Below are positions 1 through 6,815 of a DNA stretch of 15,223 nt, in pieces. Position numbers and translations under genes: made by a program. The stretch is from positions 1 through 15,223 of the forward strand of contig CANFOR010000044.1 of NCBI GenBank assembly GCA_947448675.1. The letters run 5' to 3'. Below the pieces are notes generated by a model. That model was not told where the DNA came from. It searched no databases and worked only from the letters and a program-made list of their open reading frames with translations. The DNA comes from Betaproteobacteria bacterium. GTDB taxonomy: Bacteria > Pseudomonadota > Gammaproteobacteria > Burkholderiales > Burkholderiaceae_C. Numbering within the stretch: the first letter of the stretch is position 1; each line of letters opens with the position of its first letter.

Positions 1-1
1 G

Positions 2-43
2 ACTGCTGCTACTCCATTTTGCAACGAAGAGGCATCCCCATGA
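2..43 (+). CDS. Possible 3' end of an upstream gene (arsR-like?), partial
   Basis: Frame 2 is open from the window edge and stops with TGA at 41-43, overlapping the ATG of arsC (40-42) in an ATGA arrangement. The same 4-nt overlap joins arsC to the next gene, which suggests a translationally coupled operon. The visible tail (TAATPFCNEEASP) is too short to identify. An ArsR-type repressor is the usual upstream partner of such arsC genes, so that is a guess from context only. It could also be a chance open frame. Confidence 0.3.
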   Translation, partial: TAATPFCNEEASP

Positions 44-540
44 ACGACAAACCCATGAACGTTTTATTTTTGTGTACCCACAACTCGGCCCGCAGCATCT
101 TGGCCGAGGCTTTGCTCAACCACCTGGGCCATGGCCGCTTCAAGGCCTATTCAGCGGGCAGCAGTCCACGCGCCAACCAGCAGCCCAACCCACTGGGCCT
201 GCAAGTCTTGCAAAGCGTGGGCATTGCCACCGAGGGTTTGCACAGCAAGAGCTGGGACGCGTTTGCCCTGCCCGGCGCACCGCAGATGGACTTGATCATC
301 ACCGTGTGCGACAACGCCGCAGGCGAGACCTGCCCCTATTGGCCCGGTCACCCCGCCACCGCGCACTGGGGCTATGCCGACCCTTCCGCCCTTGAGGGTA
401 GCGATGCGCAAAAGCTCGAAGCCTTTCGCCAGACCCTGCATGCCATCCGCCACAGGCTGGAGTTGCTGGTCGATCTGCCCGCCGCCAGCCTGGACAAACT
501 GAGGCTGCAGAGCACGGCGCGCGAGTTGGCCAAATCATGA
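40..540 (+). CDS. arsC: Arsenate reductase, low-molecular-weight phosphatase (thioredoxin-coupled) type
   Basis: The 166-aa protein has the LMW-phosphatase P-loop C12-THNSA-R18-S near its N-terminus, the hallmark of ArsC enzymes that reduce arsenate to arsenite. Two further cysteines, C90 and C98 in CDNAAGETCP, match the Cys82/Cys89 relay of Staphylococcus-type ArsC, whose disulfide is reduced by thioredoxin. The segment AHWGYADPS (108-116) holds the DP general acid (D114). I chose the ATG at 40 over the in-frame TTG at 19 because AAGAGG (27-32) sits 7 nt upstream. The gene overlaps the following aquaporin gene by 4 nt (ATGA, 537-540), so the two are probably translated together. Location is cytoplasmic. 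An LMW protein tyrosine phosphatase is the alternative, but the CX6C relay and the neighbour favour arsenate reductase. Confidence 0.92.
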   Translation: MNDKPMNVLFLCTHNSARSILAEALLNHLGHGRFKAYSAGSSPRANQQPNPLGLQVLQSVGIATEGLHSKSWDAFALPGAPQMDLIITVCDNAAGETCPYWPGHPATAHWGYADPSALEGSDAQKLEAFRQTLHAIRHRLELLVDLPAASLDKLRLQSTARELAKS

Positions 541-1199
541 GCCTAGCCCGAAAGGCCCTGGCCGAAGCCCTGGGCACCGCCGCACTGCTGTGCACCGTGA
601 TCGGCTCGGGCATCATGGCCGAGCGCTTGGCGGGCGGCAATATGGCCGTGGCCTTGCTGGCCAATACCTTGGCCACGGTGTTTGCGCTGTTTGTGCTCAT
701 CGAACTTTTGGGCCCCATCAGCGGCGCCCACTTCAACCCCTTGGTCACCTTGGTTTTGCTCTACAAAGCAGCTAAAACGCACGCCAATAAAGCGTGGACA
801 GCTCTTGTTTTTATAGCAGCGCAACTCCTGGGCGCGGCCTTGGGTGCCCTGCTGGCCAACGCGATGTTTGAGTTGCCCCTGCTGCAAACCAGCAGCCACC
901 TGCGCGCTGGCACCGGCCAATGGCTGGCCGAAGCTGTGGCCACAGCAGGCCTGCTGTTCGTGGTGCTGCGCGCACCGGCAGACAAGGCTGCCACGCTGGT
1001 TGCTTGCTACATCGGTGCGGCCTATTGGTTCACGGCCAGCACCAGTTTTGCCAACCCGGCTGCCGTGCTGGGCCGAATGCTGAGCGACAGTTTTGCCGGC
1101 ATCGCACCCAGCAGTGCACTGGGTTTTGTCGCCGCGCAGTGTGTGGGTGCGGCTTTGGGCAGTTTCTTGGCTGGGCGCTTCACGCTATCAAAAAAATAG
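537..1199 (+). CDS. Aquaporin/MIP channel, AqpS-like, probable arsenite exit channel
   Basis: The 220-aa protein is hydrophobic throughout, with about six membrane segments and the two half-helix motifs of the MIP family: HFNPLVT (N67-P68, with Leu in place of the usual Ala) and FANPAAVLGR (N173-P174-A175, with R180 at the expected selectivity-filter arginine). The gene is coupled to arsC by an ATGA overlap. In Sinorhizobium meliloti AqpS lies in an ars operon, and arsenite made by ArsC leaves through it down its gradient; the same role is inferred here. No ArsB or Acr3 pump is visible in the window. Two short palindromic repeats touch this gene: one is translated in frame as roughly residues 74-94, between the first NP motif and the third helix, and another supplies the last codons and the TAG stop. 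Substrate specificity (arsenite, methylarsenite, glycerol, water) cannot be told from sequence. Confidence 0.85.
   Translation: MSLARKALAEALGTAALLCTVIGSGIMAERLAGGNMAVALLANTLATVFALFVLIELLGPISGAHFNPLVTLVLLYKAAKTHANKAWTALVFIAAQLLGAALGALLANAMFELPLLQTSSHLRAGTGQWLAEAVATAGLLFVVLRAPADKAATLVACYIGAAYWFTASTSFANPAAVLGRMLSDSFAGIAPSSALGFVAAQCVGAALGSFLAGRFTLSKK
755..820. repeat. Short palindromic element A, translated inside the aquaporin
   Basis: Read on the minus strand it runs GCTATAAAAACAAGAGCTG, then a hairpin, then TTTTAGCTGCTTTGTAG. The hairpin has CACGC (780-784) pairing with GCGTG (792-796) around a 7-nt loop. This GCTA / AT-rich / AGCT / stem-loop architecture is shared with copies at 1184-1250, 6416-6469, 11083-11142 and, more loosely, 10970-11029. 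It keeps the aquaporin frame open and encodes a lysine- and threonine-containing loop. Element limits are approximate. Confidence 0.6.
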
Positions 1200-1250
1200 C
1201 TGCATAAGCATACCCTGCGAGGCTTAGCGAGCATTTTCACCTTTCAAAGC
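1184..1250. repeat. Short palindromic element B at the aquaporin 3' end
   Basis: It begins GCTATCAAAAAAATAGCTGC and contains TAAGC (1205-1209) pairing with GCTTA (1222-1226). The first 16 bases are translated as the last residues of the aquaporin (SKK) and its TAG stop at 1197-1199; the rest lies in the 148-bp gap before the next gene. The hairpin lacks a clean U-tract, so it is a poor intrinsic terminator. It shares its 5' half with copy C. Confidence 0.6.
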
Positions 1251-1347
1251 GCATAACTAGGGCTTGCAAACGGTATTTTGGTAGCCATCTCGGTGGTGGG
1301 CACGATGCGTCAGGTAGCATCCGGCATCAAAGCAAGGACCATCCCCC

Positions 1348-1818
1348 GTGACCGACGAAACCCCAACGATTCAAGAAGCCCGCACTTGGCGCAACGACGG
1401 CTGGACCGCCCAAGTTGTGAAAAACGAAGACGACGATGGATGGGCCGTGGCCATGACCAAAGACGGCCAGGCCGAGCCCGCGCTGGTTGGCCCCTGGACC
1501 ATGGGGCGCGACAAAAAGAACCCCAAGCCGTTGGACGTGAATGCGTTCAACACCCTGGTCAAAACTGCCAGCGAATTTGTGCGCCGCAGTGAGCAACAAT
1601 TACACGCTGCGCTGCACCAAAGTATTGCCGTCACCGTAGGCACGGCCCGCATCACCGTGTACCTGGATATCGTGCCAGACGAAGAAAACCCATCGGCCAT
1701 GCTGAGCGCAAAAAACGAGGGTGACGCTCTGCTGGCCGAGGTGCGCGTAGCCCCCTCCTTCAAGCTCAATCGCAGCAGCGCGGTGGCGTGGGCAGAGGCT
1801 GGTTTTAAAGCAGTTTAG
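1348..1818 (+). CDS. Conserved-looking hypothetical protein
   Basis: The 156-aa protein starts at a GTG with AAGGA (1334-1338) 9 nt upstream. It is soluble, acidic and tryptophan-rich at the N-terminus (residues 1-60, with TWRNDGW, DDDGWAVAM and VGPWTMGRDKK). A second half (about 75-156) looks alpha/beta, with a helix (LVKTASEFVRRSEQQLHAAL) and beta-type stretches. There is no signal peptide, membrane segment or metal motif. I recall similar proteins in Burkholderiales but know no function. It converges on the SDR gene: its TAG (1816-1818) overlaps the SDR TAA (1815-1817) by a few bases, and no terminator lies between them. Codon use resembles its neighbours, so it is probably a real resident gene. 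Confidence 0.75.
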   Translation: MTDETPTIQEARTWRNDGWTAQVVKNEDDDGWAVAMTKDGQAEPALVGPWTMGRDKKNPKPLDVNAFNTLVKTASEFVRRSEQQLHAALHQSIAVTVGTARITVYLDIVPDEENPSAMLSAKNEGDALLAEVRVAPSFKLNRSSAVAWAEAGFKAV

Positions 1819-2594
1819 CCGCGGCCTGCAAAGGGCATTTTGGTGGCCATCACGGTGTGGAACATCACGTTGGCTTCTAGTGGCAAGCTGGCCATGTAGA
1901 GCACCGACTGGCCCACCACGTTGACGTCCATCAGCGGCTCAATGGCCACCTCGCCGTGGGCTTGCAAAATGCCCGTGGCCATGCGCGCGGCCATCTCGGT
2001 GGCGGCGTTGCCAATGTCGATTTGCCCAACTGCAATGTTGTGTTTGCGGCCGTCGAGCGAAGCGGTTTTGGTCAGGCCCGTGACGGCATGTTTGGTAGCG
2101 GTGTAGGCGATGGAGTTGGGGCGCGGCGTGGTGGCCGAAATGCTGCCATTGTTGATGATGCGCCCGCCTTGGGGGCTCTGGACTTTCATCTGCTTAAAGG
2201 CTTGTTGGATGCAATAAAACATGCCACTCAAATTGGTGTCAACCACGTTCTTCCAGATGTCGATGCTAAGCTCTTCGAGCGGAACACCGGGGGCACTCAC
2301 ACCGGCGTTATTGAACAGCACATCTACCCGGCCAAAGCGCGCTACGGTGGCGGCAAACAGGGCGGCTACGCTGGCCGGGTCGGCCACATTGGTGGACACC
2401 GCCAAGGCGCGCTCGGCCGCGCCCGACTCTGCGGCCACGGCCTGCAGCGGCTCCAAGCGGCGGCCGGTCAAGGCCACGCTGTAGCCCGCGCGCAAAAAAG
2501 CCAAGGCCACGGCCTTGCCCACGCCCGAACCTGCGCCGGTGATGATGGCAACTTTGCCGGTGTTGGGGTTGGAAGCGTTGCTACTGTCGCTCAT
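1815..2594 (-). CDS. Short-chain dehydrogenase/reductase (classical SDR)
   Basis: The 259-aa protein has the full classical SDR set: the Rossmann cofactor motif TGAGSGVG (19-26), NNAG (95-98), N121, the catalytic serine S151 in NNGSISA and YTATK (Y164, K168). The R45-R46 pair after the second strand (TGRR) suggests NADP(H) preference, though this is inference. The length is normal for the family. GGAG (minus strand, at 2601-2604) lies 6 nt before the ATG at 2594. It follows rnr on the same strand after 33 bp, so the two may be co-transcribed, but nothing links the functions. The substrate is unknown. The C-terminus (ANVMFHTVMATKMPFAGRG) resembles a subgroup often annotated simply as SDR family oxidoreductase. 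Confidence 0.9.
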   Translation of the reverse strand: MSDSSNASNPNTGKVAIITGAGSGVGKAVALAFLRAGYSVALTGRRLEPLQAVAAESGAAERALAVSTNVADPASVAALFAATVARFGRVDVLFNNAGVSAPGVPLEELSIDIWKNVVDTNLSGMFYCIQQAFKQMKVQSPQGGRIINNGSISATTPRPNSIAYTATKHAVTGLTKTASLDGRKHNIAVGQIDIGNAATEMAARMATGILQAHGEVAIEPLMDVNVVGQSVLYMASLPLEANVMFHTVMATKMPFAGRG

Positions 2595-2627
2595 GCGGGT
2601 CTCCGGTTGTTTTAGCTAGTTAAAAAA

Positions 2628-5090
2628 TCAACGTCGCGCTTTTTTGCGCGACTTAGCGGCGGCTTTTTTCACCGCTACTTTGAGTGCTTGGATCGGCGAG
2701 AGCCGGGCTGTGCGAGCATTGCGCTCGGCACCTGGCTCGGCGCGCATGGGGGCGCCGCCACCGTGGCCAGAGCCACTGCCAGTGCCCTTAGAACCCGCAT
2801 TCGCGACCATATTCGTGCCGCCCTGCCCCCTGGCCTTGCCTGCCCCTTTTCCAGCGCCCTTGCGCCCAGCGTCGCGGCCCGTTACGGAGCGGCCATGGAC
2901 TGGCAGCTCGTCGAGCGTATCGCCAAAGCCGTCAGCGAATTTGTCACCAGTTTTATCAGCAAACTTGTCGCCAAATTTATCGCGGGTAGCACGCTGCTGC
3001 AGCTCGTCACCTGCCAGGCGATCATTCACCAAACGGAAATCGATCTTGCGGCCATCGAGGTCGACGCGGCTGACCTGCACGCGCACCCGCGTGCCAATGG
3101 CGTAGCGTGTGCCGGTGCGTTCGCCGCGCAGTTCTTGGCGGGCTTCGTCAAAGCGGAAGTATTCGCCGCCCAGTTCGGTGATGTGCACCATGCCCTCGAC
3201 GTACATGGCGTCGAGCTGCACAAAGATGCCAAAGCCCATGGCCGCGGTTACCACGCCACCAAACTCCTCGCCCAAATGGTCGCGCATGTATTTGCATTTG
3301 AGCCAGGCTTCGACATCGCGGCTGGCTTCGTCGGCGCGCCGCTCGTTGGCACTGCAATGCAGGCCTGCGGCTTCCCAGGCCATTTGTTCTGCGCTGAGCT
3401 TTTTGGGCTTTTGCTCGGGCTCGGCCACCTTGCTTGCCAAGGAGAAGGTGGCGCGCGCCGCACGGCTCTTGGCCAGGCGCTGCCCCAGCTTGGCCACCGC
3501 CTCGCCCGGTGTAGGCAGGGTGGGCAGTTGGTAGCGCCGGTGCTCCAAGATGGCTTTGATCACACGGTGCACCAGCAAATCGGGGTAACGCCGAATGGGG
3601 CTGGTGAAGTGGGTGTAGGCCTCAAAGGCTAAACCAAAGTGCCCGCTGTTCATGGGCGTGTAGATGGCCTGCTGCATCGAGCGCAGCAGCATCGAGTGGA
3701 TCTGCTGCGCGTCGGGTCGGTCTTTGGTGGCAGCGGCAATGGCCTGGAACTCGCCAGGCTTGGGGTCGTTGCTCACGGTCAGGCCCACGCCAATGGCTTT
3801 GAGGTAATTGCGCAAAATGTCTTTTTTCTCGGGCGTGGGGCCCTCGTGCACGCGGAACAAACCGGGGTGCTTGCTTTGCGCAATAAAGTCAGCCGAACAC
3901 ACATTGGCGGCCAGCATGGCCTCTTCGATGAGCTTGTGCGCGTCGTTGCGGGTGCGTGGCACGATCTTTTCAATACGGCCACTTTCATCGCAAATAATTT
4001 GCGTCTCGGTGGTTTCAAAGTCCACTGCGCCGCGTGCATTGCGCGCTTGCAGCAGGGCGCCATACACATCGTGCAGGTTCATCAAATGCGGCAGCATGCT
4101 CTTGCGCCGCGCCGCCTCGGGGCCGCGCGTATTGGCCAAAATTGCCGCCACTTCGGTGTAGGTAAAACGGGCGTGACTGAACATCACCGCCGGGTAGAAC
4201 TGGTAGGCATGTACATCGCCCTTGGCGGTAATCAGCATGTCGCAGACCATGCAGACACGCTCGACCTCGGGATTGAGCGAGCACAGGCCGTTGGAGAGCT
4301 TCTCGGGCAGCATGGGGATCACGCGTCGCGGAAAGTACACGCTGGTGGCGCGTTCATAAGCGTCGATGTCAATCGCACTGCCAGTCTCTACGTAGTGGCT
4401 CACATCGGCAATGGCCACCAGTAAGCGCCAGCCTTTGGCACGGCCCACTTTGGCGGGCTCGCAGTACACCGCGTCATCAAAGTCGCGCGCGTCTTCGCCG
4501 TCAATGGTGACCAAGGCAATGTCGGTTAAATCGATGCGGCCTTTTTTGTCTTTGGCCAGCACCTTGTCGGGCAGACCCTTGGCCAGCAGCAAGGCGGCGT
4601 CGGTGAACTCATGCGGCACGCCGTATTTGCGCACAGCGATTTCAATCTCCATGCCGGCGTCGTCTACGTCGCCCAGCACTTCAACCACGCGGCCTACCGG
4701 TTGGCCATACAACGCCGGTGGCTCGGTCAGTTCGACCACTACCACCTTGCCCACCGCCGCATTGGCAGTAGCGGCTTTGGGGATGAGCACGTCTTGGCCG
4801 TAGCGCTTATCTTCGGGCGCTACCAGCCAAATGCCGCTCTCGTGCAGCAGGCGGCCAATGATGGGGCGCTTGGGCCGCTCGATGATCTCCACCACACGGC
4901 CCTCTGGGCGACCCTTGCGGTCGTGGCGCACCACGCGCGCTTGCACGCGGTCGCCATGCAGCACAGCGCGCATTTCGTTGGGAGGTAAAAAGATGTCGGC
5001 GTCGCCGTCATCGCGCAGCACAAAGCCGTGTCCATCACGGTGGCCTTGGACGGAGCCCTCAAATTCTGCGAGGAGTCCCGGGGTTTGCAT
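2628..5090 (-). CDS. rnr: Ribonuclease R, 3'-5' exoribonuclease
   Basis: The 820-aa RNase II/RNB-family enzyme degrades structured RNA processively. In order: cold-shock-type OB folds (about 9-170, starting FEGSVQGHRDGHGFVLRD), the RNB catalytic domain (about 185-520) with the acidic cluster DGEDARDFDDA (D200, D203, D205, D206) and HFTSPIRRYPDL (494-505), an S1 domain (about 607-687), and a basic Lys/Arg/Gly-rich tail ending KKAAAKSRKKARR. It lacks the N-terminal helix-turn-helix of E. coli RNase R. I chose the ATG at 5090 because the only earlier in-frame start (GTG, 5153) lies inside tRNA-Leu; a Shine-Dalgarno sequence is not evident. Residues 704-725 form a repeated DKF(G/A)D block. The SDR gene follows on the same strand. 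The 5' end faces tRNA-Leu with 35 bp between them. Confidence 0.96.
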   Translation of the reverse strand: MQTPGLLAEFEGSVQGHRDGHGFVLRDDGDADIFLPPNEMRAVLHGDRVQARVVRHDRKGRPEGRVVEIIERPKRPIIGRLLHESGIWLVAPEDKRYGQDVLIPKAATANAAVGKVVVVELTEPPALYGQPVGRVVEVLGDVDDAGMEIEIAVRKYGVPHEFTDAALLLAKGLPDKVLAKDKKGRIDLTDIALVTIDGEDARDFDDAVYCEPAKVGRAKGWRLLVAIADVSHYVETGSAIDIDAYERATSVYFPRRVIPMLPEKLSNGLCSLNPEVERVCMVCDMLITAKGDVHAYQFYPAVMFSHARFTYTEVAAILANTRGPEAARRKSMLPHLMNLHDVYGALLQARNARGAVDFETTETQIICDESGRIEKIVPRTRNDAHKLIEEAMLAANVCSADFIAQSKHPGLFRVHEGPTPEKKDILRNYLKAIGVGLTVSNDPKPGEFQAIAAATKDRPDAQQIHSMLLRSMQQAIYTPMNSGHFGLAFEAYTHFTSPIRRYPDLLVHRVIKAILEHRRYQLPTLPTPGEAVAKLGQRLAKSRAARATFSLASKVAEPEQKPKKLSAEQMAWEAAGLHCSANERRADEASRDVEAWLKCKYMRDHLGEEFGGVVTAAMGFGIFVQLDAMYVEGMVHITELGGEYFRFDEARQELRGERTGTRYAIGTRVRVQVSRVDLDGRKIDFRLVNDRLAGDELQQRATRDKFGDKFADKTGDKFADGFGDTLDELPVHGRSVTGRDAGRKGAGKGAGKARGQGGTNMVANAGSKGTGSGSGHGGGAPMRAEPGAERNARTARLSPIQALKVAVKKAAAKSRKKARR
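2916..2981 (-). repeat. Degenerate repeat coding for DKF(G/A)D units in the RNase R tail
   Basis: Within rnr, residues 704-725 read DKFGDKFADKTGDKFADGFGD, with units of five to eight residues. On the plus strand the same pattern shows as recurring GCCAAATTTATC / GCAAACTTGTC / GCGAATTTGTC. It lies just after the S1 domain, in the disordered tail, where repeat expansion would be tolerated. It is acidic, unlike the basic sequence that follows. Confidence 0.7.
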
Positions 5091-5098
5091 AGAAGTTT

Positions 5099-5107
5099 TG
5101 ATAGAAT
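5099..5107 (+). promoter_or_regulatory. Probable extended -10 promoter of tRNA-Leu
   Basis: TGATAGAAT fits the extended -10 form TGnTATAAT with one mismatch, and lies 18 nt before the tRNA 5' end. No convincing -35 box is seen at 16-18 bp spacing. It sits in the rnr 5' leader, 9 bp from the rnr start codon. Confidence 0.5.
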
Positions 5108-5125
5108 CTCTTTCTTTCCTGAGAT

Positions 5126-5210
<85 letters not shown>

Positions 5211-5251
5211 ATATAAGTTAAATTTAAATTAATTTGTATGTTGAGTTAATA

Positions 5252-5279
5252 AAAAGCCGCTGAATTTTCAGCGGCTTTT
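5252..5279. terminator. Bidirectional intrinsic terminator between tRNA-Leu and rimO
   Basis: GCCGCTGAA (5256-5264) pairs perfectly with TTCAGCGGC (5267-5275). It is preceded by AAAAA and followed by TTTT, so it reads as stem plus U-tract on both strands. It lies 3' of tRNA-Leu (plus) and 3' of rimO (minus, stop at 5312), and so can end both convergent transcripts. Confidence 0.9.
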
Positions 5280-5311
5280 GTGTTTTGGGGCGGCCGCATT
5301 TTTGCGAAGCC

Positions 5312-6763
5312 TCAAATCGGCAGCGCCACCAAATCGTGCCCCTGCGTGCCCACAATGCGCGCGCGGGTGAACTCCCCTACCTTGAGCTGTTTACTGATCT
5401 TTTCGGGCGGTAGCAGGCGCACGGTGCCGTCAATCTCGGGCGCGTCGGCGTAGCTGCGGCCTATGCCGCCCTTTTTACCCAGGCCAGGGGCCGAGTCCAC
5501 CAGCACCTGCATGGTCGCGCCTACACGCCTTTGCAGCTTGGCCGCTGACACCTCTTCGGCCACGGCCATGAAGCGGGCACGGCGCTCGTCACGCAGCGCT
5601 TGCGGCAGCATGCCGGGGATGTCGTTCGCCACTGCGCCCTCGACGGGCGAATAGGCAAAACAACCAGCGCGGTCGATCTGCGCCTCGCGCATAAAGCCCA
5701 GCAAGTGTTCAAACTCGGCTTCGGTCTCGCCCGGAAAGCCGGCAATAAAGGTGCTGCGGATGACGATCTCGGGGCAGGCTTCGCGCCAGCGCTGGATGCG
5801 CTCTAGGTTGCGCTCGCCGCTGGCCGGGCGCTTCATGCGCTTGAGCACGTCGGGGTGGCTGTGTTGAAAGGGCACGTCCAGGTAAGGCAGCACCTTGCCG
5901 GTGGCCATGAAGGGGATGACTTCGTCCACACTCGGGTAGGGGTAGACGTAATGCAGGCGCACCCAAGCGCCATAGGGCTCGGCCATGTCGCCCAGTGTTT
6001 GCACCAGCTCCAGCATACGAGTTTTGATCGGCTTGCCTTCGTAAAAGCCGGTGCGGTATTTCACATCGACCCCATAAGCCGAAGTGTCTTGGCTAATCAC
6101 CAGCAGCTCTTTCACGCCGCTTTCAAACAGCGCCCGCGCCTCTTTGAGCACGTCACCAATCGGGCGGCTGACCAAGTCGCCACGCATGCTGGGGATGATG
6201 CAAAAGGTGCAGCGGTGGTTGCAGCCTTCGCTGATCTTCAAGTAGGCGTAATGCTTGGGCGTGAGCTTGATGCCCTGCGCGGGCACCAAATCGACAAAAG
6301 GGTCGTGCGGCTTGGGCAGATGCAAATGCACCGCGTCCATCACCTCTTGCGTGGCATGCGGACCGGTCACGGCCAACACGCTGGGGTGGATGCTTTTCAC
6401 CAAGTTTTCAGAGGAGAAATCGGCTGAAACGCCCGTAGATACTGCGTTAGAAGCTCCGTTTTTTGTAGCACTCGAAATGCTTTTGGCACCCAAGCAACCC
6501 GTCACGATCACCCGACCATTGACGGCCAAAGCCTCGGCGATGGTGTCGAGGCTTTCTTTCACCGCGTCGTCAATAAAGCCGCAGGTGTTGACGATGACCA
6601 GGTCGGCGCCCTCGAAGGTTTTAGAAGTTTGGTAGCCCTCGGCGCTCAGCTGGGTCAGGATCAATTCTGAATCGGTCAGGGCCTTGGGACAGCCTAGGCT
6701 GACAAAGCCTACGCGGGGTGCGGCTGCGCTGGACGCGGCCTTGGGATTTTCAATTTCACTCAT
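5312..6763 (-). CDS. rimO: Ribosomal protein S12 (Asp) methylthiotransferase RimO
   Basis: The 483-aa radical-SAM enzyme adds a methylthio group to a conserved aspartate of ribosomal protein S12. In order: the N-terminal MTTase domain with its [4Fe-4S] cysteines C25 (SLGCPKA), C61 (NTCGF) and C90 (TGCLGAK); the radical SAM motif CNHRCTFC (C181, C185, C188); and a C-terminal TRAM domain (about 415-483). I chose the ATG at 6763 (MSEIENPKAA) over upstream in-frame extensions, because the SLGCPKA motif then sits about 25 residues in, as in the family. Between GCLGAK and HPSVLAVTGPH there are about 24 more residues than in E. coli RimO as I remember it. That stretch (95-121) coincides with a palindromic repeat. 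It follows phaR on the same strand after 52 bp. Confidence 0.96.
   Translation of the reverse strand: MSEIENPKAASSAAAPRVGFVSLGCPKALTDSELILTQLSAEGYQTSKTFEGADLVIVNTCGFIDDAVKESLDTIAEALAVNGRVIVTGCLGAKSISSATKNGASNAVSTGVSADFSSENLVKSIHPSVLAVTGPHATQEVMDAVHLHLPKPHDPFVDLVPAQGIKLTPKHYAYLKISEGCNHRCTFCIIPSMRGDLVSRPIGDVLKEARALFESGVKELLVISQDTSAYGVDVKYRTGFYEGKPIKTRMLELVQTLGDMAEPYGAWVRLHYVYPYPSVDEVIPFMATGKVLPYLDVPFQHSHPDVLKRMKRPASGERNLERIQRWREACPEIVIRSTFIAGFPGETEAEFEHLLGFMREAQIDRAGCFAYSPVEGAVANDIPGMLPQALRDERRARFMAVAEEVSAAKLQRRVGATMQVLVDSAPGLGKKGGIGRSYADAPEIDGTVRLLPPEKISKQLKVGEFTRARIVGTQGHDLVALPI
6416..6469. repeat. Short palindromic element E, translated inside rimO
   Basis: On the minus strand it begins GCTACAAAAAACGGAGCTTC and has AACGC pairing with GCGTT around an 11-nt loop (plus-strand arms 6428-6432 and 6444-6448), followed by TTCAGCCGATTT. 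It encodes part of the RimO residue 95-121 insertion, rich in Ser, Ala, Asn and Thr. The layout matches copies A-C. Outer limits are approximate. Confidence 0.6.
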
Positions 6764-6815
6764 GACTGTATTGTCGCCTGCTTGGGGGCCCCTTGGCCGG
6801 GCAACTTGGGACGGC

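Noticed and set aside
1956..2615. 219-codon plus-strand open frame opposite the SDR gene
   Set aside because: The opposite strand has a full SDR motif set. This frame is a glycine/histidine-rich shadow.
2688..4424. Long plus-strand open frames (about 314 and 261 codons) opposite rnr
   Set aside because: They are antisense to conserved RNase R domains, have no good ribosome sites, and their compositions (many His, Ala, Gln) are typical of GC-rich shadow frames.
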